A stretch of DNA of 64,000 nt from an uncultured Alphaproteobacteria bacterium (GCA_905233185.1 CAJODB010000006.1:1-64000), one strand, 5' to 3'. Counted from the stretch's first letter, positions 26,509 to 35,772 are shown. Translations and numbers: made by a program. The notes: generated by a model from the sequence alone, not told the origin.

Positions 26509-27771
26509 ATGAAAAATACTAAAAATAATATGATTTATATGAATAATCAGACGTTGGATCGTCCGAAATGGGAACAAATCGCAAGACCGAATCAACTCGC
26601 TCCTCCAGGAAATTGGAATGTTTGGATGATTCTTGCTGGAAGAGGATTCGGAAAAACTCGTTCTGCTGCAGAGGCTATCAAAAAATGGATTTTATCCGGC
26701 AATTATAAAAGAATCGCTCTCGTAGCTAATACAATTCAAGAAGCTAGGCAGGTTATGGTTGAAGGAGAAAGTGGTTTGCTCACTATTTCTTCAGACAGTG
26801 AAGATGAAAAACCTGAATTTCTTTCGTCTCGAAGACTTCTGATATGGCCAAACGGAGCTATTGCTACGCTCTATGGTGCAGAGCATTATGAACATTTACG
26901 AGGACCGCAATTTGATGCTGCTTGGATAGATGAGTTCGCGAAATTTCAGTATCCAAGGGAGACATTTGAACAGTTATCTTTTGCTTTGCGTTTAGGAACG
27001 AATCCGAAAGTCATATTGACAACAACGCCACGCCCGATTCAATTTATAAAGGATCTTATGAAAAGAGAAGATGTTGTTACTGTACGAGGAACTTCTTTAG
27101 AGAATATCGATAATCTTTCGCCAACATTTCTTAAGCAATTGGAATATTTAAAAGGAACTCGTCTTGAAGCTCAAGAAATATATGCCGAAATTTTGGAAAA
27201 TCAGCAAAACACATTGTGGTCGTGGGAAGATATTGAAGCGTGCTATAAAAATCCTCCGCACTTTTTAGATAATGTCGTTATTGGAGTTGATCCAGCAATT
27301 ACCTCAAATGACAGTAGCGATGAGACAGGAATAATTGTTGCTGGAATGGATGCCATTGGAAAAGCATATGTTTTAGACGACCTTAGCATATCAGCAGCAC
27401 CGAATATTTGGGCTGAACGTGTTGTTGAAGCATATCATAAATACGGTGCGCGAGTTGTTGTTGTGGAAAGGAATGCGGGAGGTGAACTTCTGGATAATCT
27501 TATAAAATCGATTGATTTTGATATAAAAATAAAACCTGTCTATGCTCATAAATCGAAATTAACGCGAGCAGAGCCAATAGTACTTTTGTATCAAAAAAAG
27601 ATGATTTTCCATGCGCGACAGTTTCATAAACTTGAAATGCAAATGGCAACATACGAACCAAAAAGCAAATCTCCTGATCGCCTTGATGCTATGGTGTGGG
27701 CAATGAGTGAGTTATTTCATATATCAGGAAACAATGGATCAAATGTTAGCCCGCTTGTATGGCAGATCTAA
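26509..27771 (+). CDS. Orphan phage/GTA-type terminase large subunit
   Basis: A 420-residue DNA-packaging ATPase-nuclease. I start it at ATG 26509 with AAAGGAAG upstream, not at the earlier ATG at 26401. The ATPase has Walker A AGRGFGKTRSAA near residue 43 and Walker B AAWIDEFAKF near residue 138, with TTTPRPI as coupling motif. The RNase H-like nuclease begins VIGVDPAITS near residue 258 and includes the C-terminal DRLDAMVWAMSEL. This form is closest to the gene-transfer-agent terminases of alphaproteobacteria. No portal, capsid or tail gene is adjacent, as in Rickettsiales where GTA genes are scattered. Confidence 0.9.
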   Translation: MKNTKNNMIYMNNQTLDRPKWEQIARPNQLAPPGNWNVWMILAGRGFGKTRSAAEAIKKWILSGNYKRIALVANTIQEARQVMVEGESGLLTISSDSEDEKPEFLSSRRLLIWPNGAIATLYGAEHYEHLRGPQFDAAWIDEFAKFQYPRETFEQLSFALRLGTNPKVILTTTPRPIQFIKDLMKREDVVTVRGTSLENIDNLSPTFLKQLEYLKGTRLEAQEIYAEILENQQNTLWSWEDIEACYKNPPHFLDNVVIGVDPAITSNDSSDETGIIVAGMDAIGKAYVLDDLSISAAPNIWAERVVEAYHKYGARVVVVERNAGGELLDNLIKSIDFDIKIKPVYAHKSKLTRAEPIVLLYQKKMIFHARQFHKLEMQMATYEPKSKSPDRLDAMVWAMSELFHISGNNGSNVSPLVWQI

Positions 27772-27855
27772 TCTTTGTTTAAAACTGTTTTTTCTATTTA
27801 AAAACACCTAAAATAAGCACTAAAATCCAATAGAAAAAGGAGAATATTTGTAGAT

Positions 27856-28206
27856 ATGAAATTTCCAATGGAGAAAAGCGTTCATAAAGAGGTTTTTGGA
27901 ATTGATATAATTGAGTTTTGTTCTTCAGATAATACTTCATTTCCGCTAGATGGAGCAGTTGCTTATTTTAGAAATAATGAATATCCATGCAAAATAAATC
28001 ATGGTTTTTATGAAATGTTCTATATTTTGGATGGCGAATGTTCAGTTATTTTTGAGGATAAAATTGTGAATCTAAAAAAAGGAGATATGCATATTATAGA
28101 ACCGGAAAAGAAACACTTAACGCGAGCAAAGTATGCTGATATTTTTATAGTTTGCAATCCTCCTTTTGATATAAAAAATGTTGAATTTTGTGAGATGGAT
28201 TATTGA
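27856..28206 (+). CDS. Small cupin-domain protein
   Basis: A 116-residue single-domain cupin. The conserved beta-barrel motifs are NHGFYEMFYILDGECSVIFED (motif 1, with H and E as possible metal ligands) and GDMHIIEPEKKHLTRA (motif 2). Cupins of this size are often small-molecule binding or isomerase-like proteins, and no substrate can be named. It stands alone between the terminase and the SIMPL gene. AAGGAG is present but 13 bases from the ATG, so the start is not certain. Confidence 0.8.
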   Translation: MKFPMEKSVHKEVFGIDIIEFCSSDNTSFPLDGAVAYFRNNEYPCKINHGFYEMFYILDGECSVIFEDKIVNLKKGDMHIIEPEKKHLTRAKYADIFIVCNPPFDIKNVEFCEMDY

Positions 28207-28326
28207 TTTTTTTATAATGATCGAAAAATATTGCAAATTTTTATTGTCTAAAACTGCATTTTAATCATTTTTTAACTTTTTCATCATAAAATAAAATATA
28301 GAAAAGATATAAAGAGGTTTTTTATA

Positions 28327-29067
28327 ATGGATAAGACATTAAAAATTAGTTGCGCAGTAATTTCAGCGGTTTTATTGGTCGGCTTCTTAATAATGAGCGA
28401 TGCAATACGTAACAGAGGACAAATAAAACTCGTTTCAGTCGAGGGAACAGCGGAAAGAAAAGTAAAATCAGATATTGTAGAAATAAAAATTGCAATAAAA
28501 AACAAGAATGAAGATTTATCAAAGCTATATGAAAAAAGAATGGCAGATAAACAAAAAGTGATGGATTTCTTGAAAATGTGCGGAATAGAACAGGCGGAAA
28601 TAGTATCAGTTACAGCTAAAACAGAAAATTTAGGAGAAAAAGAGGGCAGCTGGGGCATAGCTACTGCTATATCAAACCAAGAGAAATATTTTTCTTCTGA
28701 AGATACTATTTTTATAAAAACTAATAATTTTGATAATGTCGAAAAACTGAAAAACGAAATTTTGCTACTTGCTGCGGAAGGAATCGTTATTTCATATAAA
28801 TGCAAATACAAAATATTGGATCTGCAAAATATAAGGGCGGAGTTGCTTACCGAAGCTGCGAAAAAAGCTGAACAAAATGCTGAAATTTTACTGAAACCTT
28901 TCGGTAAGAAGATAAAAAAAATACAGCATATAGATGGCAGTTGGCATATGAATATCATGAATGAAACACAAAATAGCTCCTGGAGTAGCTGGGAAAGAGA
29001 TGGTAACAACAGTTCGCTAATGAAAAAGGTAGAACAAACAGTACGAGCAGAATTTGTGTATGAGTAG
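28327..29067 (+). CDS. SIMPL (DUF541) domain protein, membrane-anchored
   Basis: A 246-residue protein with an N-terminal signal-anchor (ISCAVISAVLLVGFLIM) and a periplasmic SIMPL domain (VSVEGTAERKVKSDIVEIKIAIK, later AAKKAEQNAEILLKPFGKKI). SIMPL-domain proteins are widespread in envelopes; the best studied have roles in oxidative stress or binding, with no enzymatic reaction known. AAAGAGG precedes the ATG. It appears monocistronic. A long antisense frame opposite it is a shadow. Confidence 0.87.
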   Translation: MDKTLKISCAVISAVLLVGFLIMSDAIRNRGQIKLVSVEGTAERKVKSDIVEIKIAIKNKNEDLSKLYEKRMADKQKVMDFLKMCGIEQAEIVSVTAKTENLGEKEGSWGIATAISNQEKYFSSEDTIFIKTNNFDNVEKLKNEILLLAAEGIVISYKCKYKILDLQNIRAELLTEAAKKAEQNAEILLKPFGKKIKKIQHIDGSWHMNIMNETQNSSWSSWERDGNNSSLMKKVEQTVRAEFVYE

Positions 29068-29106
29068 AAATATTTACTACTAAGATAGAAAGCTAATGAA
29101 ACTACT

Positions 29107-29310
29107 ATAATAGAGTTATTGCGAAAGTCGGAAATAGCATTTTAGAGCTTTTGGTTTTCAGGCGTTAAAAAGAGCTGAAAAATGGCTTTCGCGAAAATTC
29201 TAATAAGAAATAAGGTTTTTGAGGAAGTTGACTTTGACTATAGCATTTTACATCCTCTTATTTTTGGAATTTGGAATTGCTGAAAAATAACTTTTGCAAG
29301 AGTCTAATAG
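29107..29310. mobile_element. Decayed inverted-repeat element (MITE or IS remnant)
   Basis: A roughly 200-base gene-free stretch with three related ends. The left end (29107-29138, core GAGTTATTGCGAAAGT) is an imperfect inverted copy of the right end (29278-29310, core CTTTTGCAAGAGTCTAATA). A third copy at 29173-29205 (GCTGAAAAATGGCTTTCGCG) is a direct copy of the right end with about 80% identity. No transposase remains. The pattern fits a non-autonomous transposable element or stacked IS ends. Confidence 0.45.
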
Positions 29311-29325
29311 ATTGATAAAATCCTT

Positions 29326-30558
29326 TTATATTTTCTCTTCTATTGGTCTGCCGACTAAGTGATCATTTTCAATTTTCTCGCATCGAAACAGATATTCTTT
29401 GCCTGTTTCAATTTTTTCTGTTGATATAACTTTCAAGAAAGAGTTTGTTTTTGCGTTTTTACTATCTTCCGCAAGAATATTTACGTTCTTTCCAATATAT
29501 TCACACAATTTATTATGAAGAATTTCCTGTGCGAGCGTTTTTAATTCACGAACACGCTCACGAGCTATTTTTCTGTCGACTCCAGGCATTTGTGCTGCAG
29601 GTGTTCCCGGTCTTTTTGAAAAAGGAAACGCATGAAGCAATGTTATATGTGCGTCTTTCATGAGTTTTTTTGTATTTTGGAACATTTCTTCTGTTTCGGT
29701 TGGAAATCCGCAGATGATATCAGCTCCAAAAATTACTTCAGGGCGCATTTCAAGAATTTTTGTATTTGTTTTGACCACTTGCTCATGGGAATGTCGGCGC
29801 ATCATTCTTTTTAGAATCAAATCATCTCCCGACTGAATGCTTTCGTGAATATGTGGGAGCAAGCGTTCCTCATTGCCGATTATTTTTATCAAATCGTTAT
29901 CAATATCTGCGGGATCAAGAGATGAAAGGCCTAGCCTTTTTATTTCCGACACATTTTTCAAAATATAATTCACAATATAAGCTAAATTTTTTCGAGGATT
30001 CATATCCCGTCCATACGCCGAAATATTTACACCGGTCAAAACAATATCTTTGTAACCTTTTTTAATAAGATTTTTTGTTTGCTCAACAATATCATCTTCA
30101 TTGAAACTTATGTTTGCTCCGCGAGTAGTTCTTACAATGCAATAAGTACATTTCTGATCGCAACCGTTTTGAATTTGCAGAAATCCGCGAATTTTTTTTA
30201 TCTTTGCTTTTTCTGAAATAATTTGCCGTTTATTATTATCATCATTGCACGAATATTTTTTGTATTCACTTTTGGATAATTTTATTTTGTTAGAAATTAT
30301 ACCAACAACTCCTTCCATGTTTATATAAAAGTCAGGATTAAGTTCAGCGGCGCATCCCGTAAGAATTATTTTTATTTTGTTATCTTCATTATATAGTCTG
30401 CGAATGGTTTGACGTAATTTTCGCTCGGCTTCTGCTGTAACTGCACAAGTATTTATTATTGTAAAGTCATCGAGTCCCAATTCTTTCACAAATTTTTCGA
30501 TTGTTTCAGATTCGCACGCATTCAATCGGCATCCGAAAGTTATAACTTTACTTTCCAT
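29326..30558 (-). CDS. mtaB: tRNA t6A37 methylthiotransferase
   Basis: A 410-residue radical-SAM enzyme. The N-terminal UPF0004 domain starts ITFGCRLNACESE, diagnostic of MtaB rather than MiaB, with further cluster cysteines in INTCAVT and LTGCAAE. The radical SAM motif is CDQKCTYC in QIQNGCDQKCTYCIVRTTRG. A short TRAM-like region ends the protein. It converts t6A to ms2t6A at position 37 of ANN-decoding tRNAs. It is last in a holB-recR-mtaB run on the minus strand (34-base gap to recR). Confidence 0.93.
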   Translation of the reverse strand: MESKVITFGCRLNACESETIEKFVKELGLDDFTIINTCAVTAEAERKLRQTIRRLYNEDNKIKIILTGCAAELNPDFYINMEGVVGIISNKIKLSKSEYKKYSCNDDNNKRQIISEKAKIKKIRGFLQIQNGCDQKCTYCIVRTTRGANISFNEDDIVEQTKNLIKKGYKDIVLTGVNISAYGRDMNPRKNLAYIVNYILKNVSEIKRLGLSSLDPADIDNDLIKIIGNEERLLPHIHESIQSGDDLILKRMMRRHSHEQVVKTNTKILEMRPEVIFGADIICGFPTETEEMFQNTKKLMKDAHITLLHAFPFSKRPGTPAAQMPGVDRKIARERVRELKTLAQEILHNKLCEYIGKNVNILAEDSKNAKTNSFLKVISTEKIETGKEYLFRCEKIENDHLVGRPIEEKI

Positions 30559-30592
30559 ATTTTTTTATTCCTAAAAAGAAATCTATAAAAAT

Positions 30593-31183
30593 TTAGCCTC
30601 TCGCTGAAAATGCTGTAAACAAAGTTGCATCATCGAGATAATCTAATTCACCGCCAATTGGAATTCCATGAGCAAGTGATGTAATTTTTATGTTTTTGTC
30701 CTTAAAAAAATTCCTTATATAATGATTTGTTGTTTGCCCTTCAACTGTAGCACTAAGCGCAATTACTATTTCAGAAACTTTATCTTCTTCACAACGTTTA
30801 TTCAGGTGTTCGAGTTTTAGAACTTCCGGACCTTTATTTTCAAGAGATGACAATAAACCATCTAAAACATGATAGTGCCCCTTAAAACAAAAAGTTCTTT
30901 CTATAGCCCAAAGATCAGAAACATTTTCAACAATGCAAATTGTATCTTTTTTTCGCGAATTATCAGAACAAATTGTACATGTATCACCATTAAAACTATC
31001 TATATTAAAACATTTCGGACATGTTTTTACAGTCGCTGAAACTTTTTGCATGCTGGTTAGAATTGGTTCGAAAATGTGTTCTTTATTTTTTATCATATGA
31101 ACTACAATTCTTCTTGCCGATCTTTGTCCTAATCCAGGCAATCTCGATATCTTTTGAATCAATGTTTCTATATCCGGTCCCAT
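30593..31183 (-). CDS. recR: Recombination mediator RecR
   Basis: A 196-residue protein with the HhH region LPGLGQRSARRIVVHMI, a four-cysteine zinc finger (CPKCFNIDSFNGDTCTIC) and a Toprim domain (IVENVSDLWAIERT ... VIALSATVEGQTT). With RecF/RecO it loads RecA at gaps. Length is standard. It lies 23 bases downstream of holB; in many bacteria recR instead follows dnaX and ybaB. Confidence 0.96.
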   Translation of the reverse strand: MGPDIETLIQKISRLPGLGQRSARRIVVHMIKNKEHIFEPILTSMQKVSATVKTCPKCFNIDSFNGDTCTICSDNSRKKDTICIVENVSDLWAIERTFCFKGHYHVLDGLLSSLENKGPEVLKLEHLNKRCEEDKVSEIVIALSATVEGQTTNHYIRNFFKDKNIKITSLAHGIPIGGELDYLDDATLFTAFSARG

Positions 31184-31206
31184 TTTTAGCCTTTTAGTTA
31201 TTAGTA

Positions 31207-32172
31207 TTAATAATCGAAAAATTTCTCAAATGCATAGGCAACTACAGATTGCTTATCTAACATCAAAACATCACTTTTATTTATCATAGAAATAATTTCT
31301 AACATTTTCTTCATTTCTTTTTCGATAGAATTATTTGGTTGTTTGAATCCATAATCCGCAATTCCGACCAATTGTTCGATATACATGCGAAAAATTTTCA
31401 ATAAACTTTCTTTTATAATTCTGAAATTATTTACTGCTCCATTATCTATTATATATTGTAGAGATTTTTTATCTTCAGAACAAAAAATTTTCAACAATGC
31501 ATTAAAAATCTCTATTCCGTTATGTTCTTTCAAATATATTGCATAGCCAACCGATCCATTTGCGATTTTAGCCAGCTCATTTGCTTCTTTGATTCCCATA
31601 TTTTTTAAAACGGCTTCAACTTGTTCATCTTTTAATGGATTGAAATTAATTTTGTATGCTCTGGAAAGCAACGTCCGTGGAATACTTCCCATATTTTGGC
31701 ATATCATTATTATCGCGGTGTTTTTTGGAGGCTCTTCTAATATTTTCAGCATTGAATTATATATATTTTTGTTTAAATTCGATGCATTTTCGATTATTAC
31801 CACACGCCACTTAGATATTGTAGGTGTCTTTCTGATTTTTTGCATTAATTCGCGAGTTTCGTTTATTGATATAGAGTCATCTGACTGCTCCAAGATAAAA
31901 AAGTCCGGGTGAGTTCGAGAATCTATAAGATGGTGAATGCTATTATCTTCCGAAATATCCAAAGAATTATTCATTGGTACTATTCCGCTCAATAAACATT
32001 TCGCAAATTTTTTAGCAATGCTTGCTTTGCCTACTCCAAATGGTCCGCAAAAAATCCATGTCGGAAATATTTTTTCAGATACTATTGCATGAGCAAGCTC
32101 TTGTTCGATCTTTTCATGTCCTAATATTTTTATATTTTTGATTAATGAATTCATATTTTTTATGGCGATCAA
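31207..32172 (-). CDS. holB: DNA polymerase III subunit delta-prime
   Basis: A 321-residue clamp-loader AAA+ subunit. The N-domain reads IFCGPFGVGKASIAKKFA, and SRTHPDFFILEQ and IENASNLNKNIYNSMLKILEEPPKNT are the conserved delta-prime/tau blocks, followed by LLSRAYKINF. The protein opens and loads the sliding clamp as part of the replisome. Start may be the ATG at 32172 or 32154, both plausible. It is divergent from phaB. Confidence 0.93.
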   Translation of the reverse strand: MIAIKNMNSLIKNIKILGHEKIEQELAHAIVSEKIFPTWIFCGPFGVGKASIAKKFAKCLLSGIVPMNNSLDISEDNSIHHLIDSRTHPDFFILEQSDDSISINETRELMQKIRKTPTISKWRVVIIENASNLNKNIYNSMLKILEEPPKNTAIIMICQNMGSIPRTLLSRAYKINFNPLKDEQVEAVLKNMGIKEANELAKIANGSVGYAIYLKEHNGIEIFNALLKIFCSEDKKSLQYIIDNGAVNNFRIIKESLLKIFRMYIEQLVGIADYGFKQPNNSIEKEMKKMLEIISMINKSDVLMLDKQSVVAYAFEKFFDY

Positions 32173-32242
32173 TTTTATTAGATGATAGTATCAAACTCTA
32201 AGAATGTTAACAAATGACTTTTATTGTAGTGGTGTATAGATT

Positions 32243-32965
32243 ATGAAAAAAATAGCTCTTGTTACGGGTGGAACCCGAGGAATTGGTGGTGGTATATCCA
32301 AGGCACTTAGAGAAAACGGATATTTGGTTGCAGCGAATTATCATAAAGATCACGAAGCCGCTGAGAAATACCACAAAGAAACGGGAATTCCTGTTTTTTC
32401 ATGGGATGTGTCTGATTATGAATCCTGCCAAAAAGGAGTTGAAAAAGTATATGAAGAGCTTGGCGGAACAATTGATGTTCTTGTAAATAATGCTGGCATT
32501 ACTCGCGATTCTATGTTGCATAAAATGGATCCGTCCGCATGGAATATTGTGATTGCCACAAATTTAACATCTGTATTTAATATGTGTCGAGTTGTTATTC
32601 CGACAATGAGAGATCGAAAATTCGGAAGAATTATCAATATAAGTTCGGTAAACGGAGTAAAAGGACAGGTAGGGCAAGCTAACTATTCAGCAGCCAAAGC
32701 TGGTATATTAGGTTTCACAAAAGCTCTTGCTCAAGAGTCCGCGAACAAAGGAATTACTGTAAATGCCATAGCTCCTGGATACATATCAACTGACATGACA
32801 GACGTTATTAGAGATGATATAAAAGAAAAAATAATAGCGGGTATTCCTATGGGAAGATTCGGCACAGTAGATGAAATCGCAAATGCTGTTTTGTTTTTAG
32901 CAAATGATAAGTCTTCTTTCGTCACTGGGATTACGCTCAATGTAAACGGTGGACAATATTTTTAG
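32243..32965 (+). CDS. phaB: Acetoacetyl-CoA reductase (SDR family)
   Basis: A 240-residue NADPH-dependent short-chain dehydrogenase. The nucleotide loop is VTGGTRGIGGGISKAL, with NNAGITRDSM, catalytic Ser in INISSVNGVKGQVGQANYSAAKAG (Tyr-x3-Lys) and C-terminal GITLNVNGGQYF. The VNGVKGQ-GQ-NYSAAKAG block and NGGQYF end fit PhaB better than FabG. It makes 3-hydroxybutyryl-CoA for polyhydroxybutyrate, consistent with the phasin at 42.2 kb; phaA and phaC are not in the window. Confidence 0.88.
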   Translation: MKKIALVTGGTRGIGGGISKALRENGYLVAANYHKDHEAAEKYHKETGIPVFSWDVSDYESCQKGVEKVYEELGGTIDVLVNNAGITRDSMLHKMDPSAWNIVIATNLTSVFNMCRVVIPTMRDRKFGRIINISSVNGVKGQVGQANYSAAKAGILGFTKALAQESANKGITVNAIAPGYISTDMTDVIRDDIKEKIIAGIPMGRFGTVDEIANAVLFLANDKSSFVTGITLNVNGGQYF

Positions 32966-32977
32966 AGGTGAATTGAA

Positions 32978-33445
32978 ATGGAAAAGGGACGAACTTTTGA
33001 AACAGTTGTAGGTCTGTTTGTATTAATTGTCGCGGTTTTCTTTTTTTGCTATGTATACCAAAAATCAGGATGGGTAAAATCAGATGGCATTGTTTTAACG
33101 GCTCATTTCGATAGAGCAGATGGACTTACCGAAGGGACTGATGTAAAAATCAGCGGAGTTCGTGTCGGAAAAGTTCTGAGTACGTATGTTGATCCTGATA
33201 ATTTTATGGGAGTTGTGAAATTTTATGTTTCAAGCAAAATCAAACTTCCGAAAGATAGCAGTGCATCAGTATTGAGTGATGGACTTTTTGGAGGGAAATA
33301 TCTGGCGGTTATTCCTGGTGGAGAGGATGAGAATTTGAAAGACGGTGATTCTATCGAAAATGCGACAAGTGCTGTAAATATCGAATCATTAATCAGTAAT
33401 TTTTTGTTTTCGAAAGATAAAGATAAGGACGGTAAAAAGGATTAA
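32978..33445 (+). CDS. mlaD: Outer membrane lipid asymmetry protein MlaD (MCE domain)
   Basis: A 155-residue protein with one N-terminal membrane helix (TVVGLFVLIVAVFFFCYVY) and a single MCE domain (LTAHFDRADGLTEGTDVKISGVRVGKV, then SDGLFGGKYLAVIPGG). MlaD forms the hexameric periplasmic ring of the MlaFEDB phospholipid transporter. The other subunits are not adjacent, which is common in small alphaproteobacterial genomes. GAGGTG precedes the ATG, 12 bases after phaB. Confidence 0.92.
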   Translation: MEKGRTFETVVGLFVLIVAVFFFCYVYQKSGWVKSDGIVLTAHFDRADGLTEGTDVKISGVRVGKVLSTYVDPDNFMGVVKFYVSSKIKLPKDSSASVLSDGLFGGKYLAVIPGGEDENLKDGDSIENATSAVNIESLISNFLFSKDKDKDGKKD

Positions 33446-33476
33446 TATAATTTCTGATTTCTGAAAAAGAAATAAT

Positions 33477-34349
33477 ATGGAGGAAGAAGAAACGGAAACA
33501 GCAAAGAATGATTATTCTTTAAAAATTGGATGTCATTTATCATGTGCAAGAGGATATACCGCAATGGCGCAAGAAGCTCTTGCTCTTGGCGCGAACGTTT
33601 TTCAGTTTTTTTCAAGAAATCCCCGTGGCTCTAAAGCAAAGTCGGTTTCTGAAAGCGATGTTAAATCTTTAATTCACATATTAAAGGAAAATAATTTCGG
33701 AAAACTTTTAATTCACGCACCATATACTTTAAACGTTTGCTCGAATGATCCGAGTATAAAAGAAATAACACACAAAATAATATCGGAAGATCTGCAAATT
33801 CTCGAAAAATATCTTCCTGGAAATATGTACAATGTTCACCCAGGATATAGACGTGAACAAACTTTGTCCGAAGCAATTAATTCTGCGGTAGAAATGTTAA
33901 ATAGTTCAATTACTTCGTCGCAAAGTATCACTTTTTTATTGGAAACAATGTCAGGAAAAGGGACAGAAGTCGGATCAACTTTTGAAGAACTTAGAGCGAT
34001 TATTTCGGAAATAAATTATCCTCAAAATGTTGGTGTTTGCTTGGACACATGCCATGTTTTTGCTGCAGGATATGACATAATCAGTAAATTAGACTCTGTT
34101 CTTGATGAATTTGATAGAGTTATTGGGCTATCAAAACTTTTTGCAATACATTTGAACGATAGTTTAATGCCTTTTGGCAGTCATAAGGATAGACATGCTC
34201 CGCTCGGAAAAGGTTTCATAGGAATAGATGCGATAGAACGGATTATAAATCATAGAGCTTTACGAAATCTGCCTTTTTATTTGGAGACTCCTGATAATGA
34301 AGGAGTTCATGCCAAGGAAATAAAACTGATTAAGTCACTGTATCAGTAG
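33477..34349 (+). CDS. nfo: Deoxyribonuclease IV (AP endonuclease)
   Basis: A 290-residue zinc-dependent AP endonuclease of base excision repair. Metal-binding and active-site blocks are visible: IGCHLSCARGY, LIHAPYTLNVCSNDP, NVHPGYRREQT, LLETMSGKGTEVG, VGVCLDTCHVFAAGYD, AIHLNDSLMPFGSHKDRHAPLG and YLETPDN. The domain starts near residue 17; the first 16 residues (acidic, EEEETETAKND) may be a lineage extension or the start may be further in. The ribosome site is weak. Confidence 0.95.
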   Translation: MEEEETETAKNDYSLKIGCHLSCARGYTAMAQEALALGANVFQFFSRNPRGSKAKSVSESDVKSLIHILKENNFGKLLIHAPYTLNVCSNDPSIKEITHKIISEDLQILEKYLPGNMYNVHPGYRREQTLSEAINSAVEMLNSSITSSQSITFLLETMSGKGTEVGSTFEELRAIISEINYPQNVGVCLDTCHVFAAGYDIISKLDSVLDEFDRVIGLSKLFAIHLNDSLMPFGSHKDRHAPLGKGFIGIDAIERIINHRALRNLPFYLETPDNEGVHAKEIKLIKSLYQ

Positions 34350-34446
34350 ATTCTTTTATTTATTGAATAGTCAGTCTTATTATAATTTTTTCCTCTTTTT
34401 TAACTATTTTTGGTTACAAGAGAATCATAAAAGTTGGAGATTTTTG

Positions 34447-35183
34447 ATGTTAAAATTGCTGGAGAGAATTTTTTGTAAAAAATGCGGGGGGGGGTATTCG
34501 CTCTCTTACACAGGCTATTGTCAGAAAAAGGCCATTGCAAAGGTGGTATTTTAATTGAATTTACGTTTAGCATACCCGTTTGCATTGCTCTTCTGTTTTT
34601 TATACATGACCATTATCGATTTTATGAATTACAAAGCAAAATAAGAAGTTCGGCATATCTCGCTGCAAGCATGCTTCAACAAATTAAGAACGCAAAAACT
34701 GATAAACAATTAACGAAATATGATTTTGGAAGAATAGCATATGCCAGTTGCCTTAATTTTTTTCATACGAACGCGATGTTTTATCCTTATCCATTTGGAA
34801 TATATTATGATGTGGATTTTTTCTATGTAAAAAAGATAAGCAGTGATAAATATCAGTATCAGCAATGTTATGGTTCTACAGGAAATGATTGTACATCTCC
34901 AAGCGGAATGAACATGAATTGCAAAAGTATATTGACAAAGACATCGGCTGAAATAGATGCAATACACCCTGACTTGCTCTGCAATAACATCGGCGAAGAA
35001 CGTGTACTTGTTGAATGTTGTTATAGAAGACGTTATGCTGCGAAATTCGATAAAAGCCAGCTTGGATTTTTAATATTAAATCCGAAAATTACGACAGCTC
35101 ACGACGGAAGTACATACAATTTCTTCATATATGATCTGGTAATTACGCCAAAACCAGGATTATTTCCGGGAAAAGTAGAGTGA
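34447..35183 (+). CDS. TadE-like pseudopilin, copy 2, leader out of frame across a G9 tract (possible phase variation)
   Basis: The main frame (from ATG 34482, 233 residues) carries KG|GILIEFTFSIPV, a TadE/TadF-type prepilin site, a membrane helix, several cysteines and the ending ITPKPGLFP shared with copy 1. ATG 34482 has no ribosome site. The well-placed GGAG (34436-34439) serves ATG 34447, whose leader MLKLLERIFCKKC enters the nine G residues (34486-34494) one base short of the main frame and stops at 34552-34554 as written. Ten G would give one continuous protein. Hence it is either phase-variable and OFF here, or the tract length is miscalled. The paralogue at 25.2 kb has the identical arrangement. 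Confidence 0.65.
34486..34494 (+). repeat. G9 homopolymer at the start of TadE-like copy 2
   Basis: Nine G directly after TGC, as in copy 1. The preceding leader is 35 bases from its ATG to the alternative start in both genes. Conservation of tract and offset in two diverged paralogues argues for function. Confidence 0.85.
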
Positions 35184-35250
35184 ATGAGTTGGAAAAATGT
35201 CAGAAGCTTTTTCGCGCTATGTTTTAAATGTCAATTTTTCTCTAATCTTC

Positions 35251-35772
35251 TCATTTTCCCTGTCTAAATGTAATATTACTGTGTCCAAGAAAGCTTGCGA
35301 TAGCCGCAATCCCGGTAACAGCGATGCCTCCGATGTATTTATCCAGCCATTTGTACGGTTCAGGCAGCAGAAATGAACACAGCTCTACCGCAAATGGTAA
35401 CGCAATAAGACTTAGCAGGGCCGTTGTCCCATAGACCATCCAGCCTTTTTTGTACTCTTTCCAAAAATTACCTTTTGTTTTAAAAACAAGATATTTGTGT
35501 GCTACAAATGATTGAGAGATAGAGATAATATTTCCAACGATATACGAATACATATATGAATAGCGCAAATGATATTGTGTATCTAATATCCATGTAAGCA
35601 ACGCATACACGGCATATCCAAATATTGTGTTCCAACCGCCTACTATTACATATTTTACAAATTGCTTCTTGCTTATTCGCGACATTTTTTCGATTAGCTT
35701 TCCGATTGACTTCGCATATTCATTTACGATGCCGATTGTAGCAAATTTTTTACGATATTGAAGCCTGTCCAA
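35251..35772 (-). CDS. GtrA family membrane protein
   Basis: A protein of up to 173 residues with four predicted membrane helices and the GtrA pattern (FVKYVIVGGWNTIFGYAVYALL ... ISQSFVAHKYLVFKT). GtrA-like proteins are thought to flip or present lipid-linked sugars for cell-surface glycosylation. The first 28 residues overlap the upstream gene by 23 bases. An internal ATG at 35688 would also leave the domain intact. It follows the YmdB-type gene without a gap. Confidence 0.87.
   Translation of the reverse strand: MDRLQYRKKFATIGIVNEYAKSIGKLIEKMSRISKKQFVKYVIVGGWNTIFGYAVYALLTWILDTQYHLRYSYMYSYIVGNIISISQSFVAHKYLVFKTKGNFWKEYKKGWMVYGTTALLSLIALPFAVELCSFLLPEPYKWLDKYIGGIAVTGIAAIASFLGHSNITFRQGK

Noticed and set aside
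28284-29009. 241-codon open frame antisense to the SIMPL gene
   Set aside because: It mirrors the codon composition of the real gene (Ser/Phe/Ile-rich shadow), has no ribosome site and no domain.
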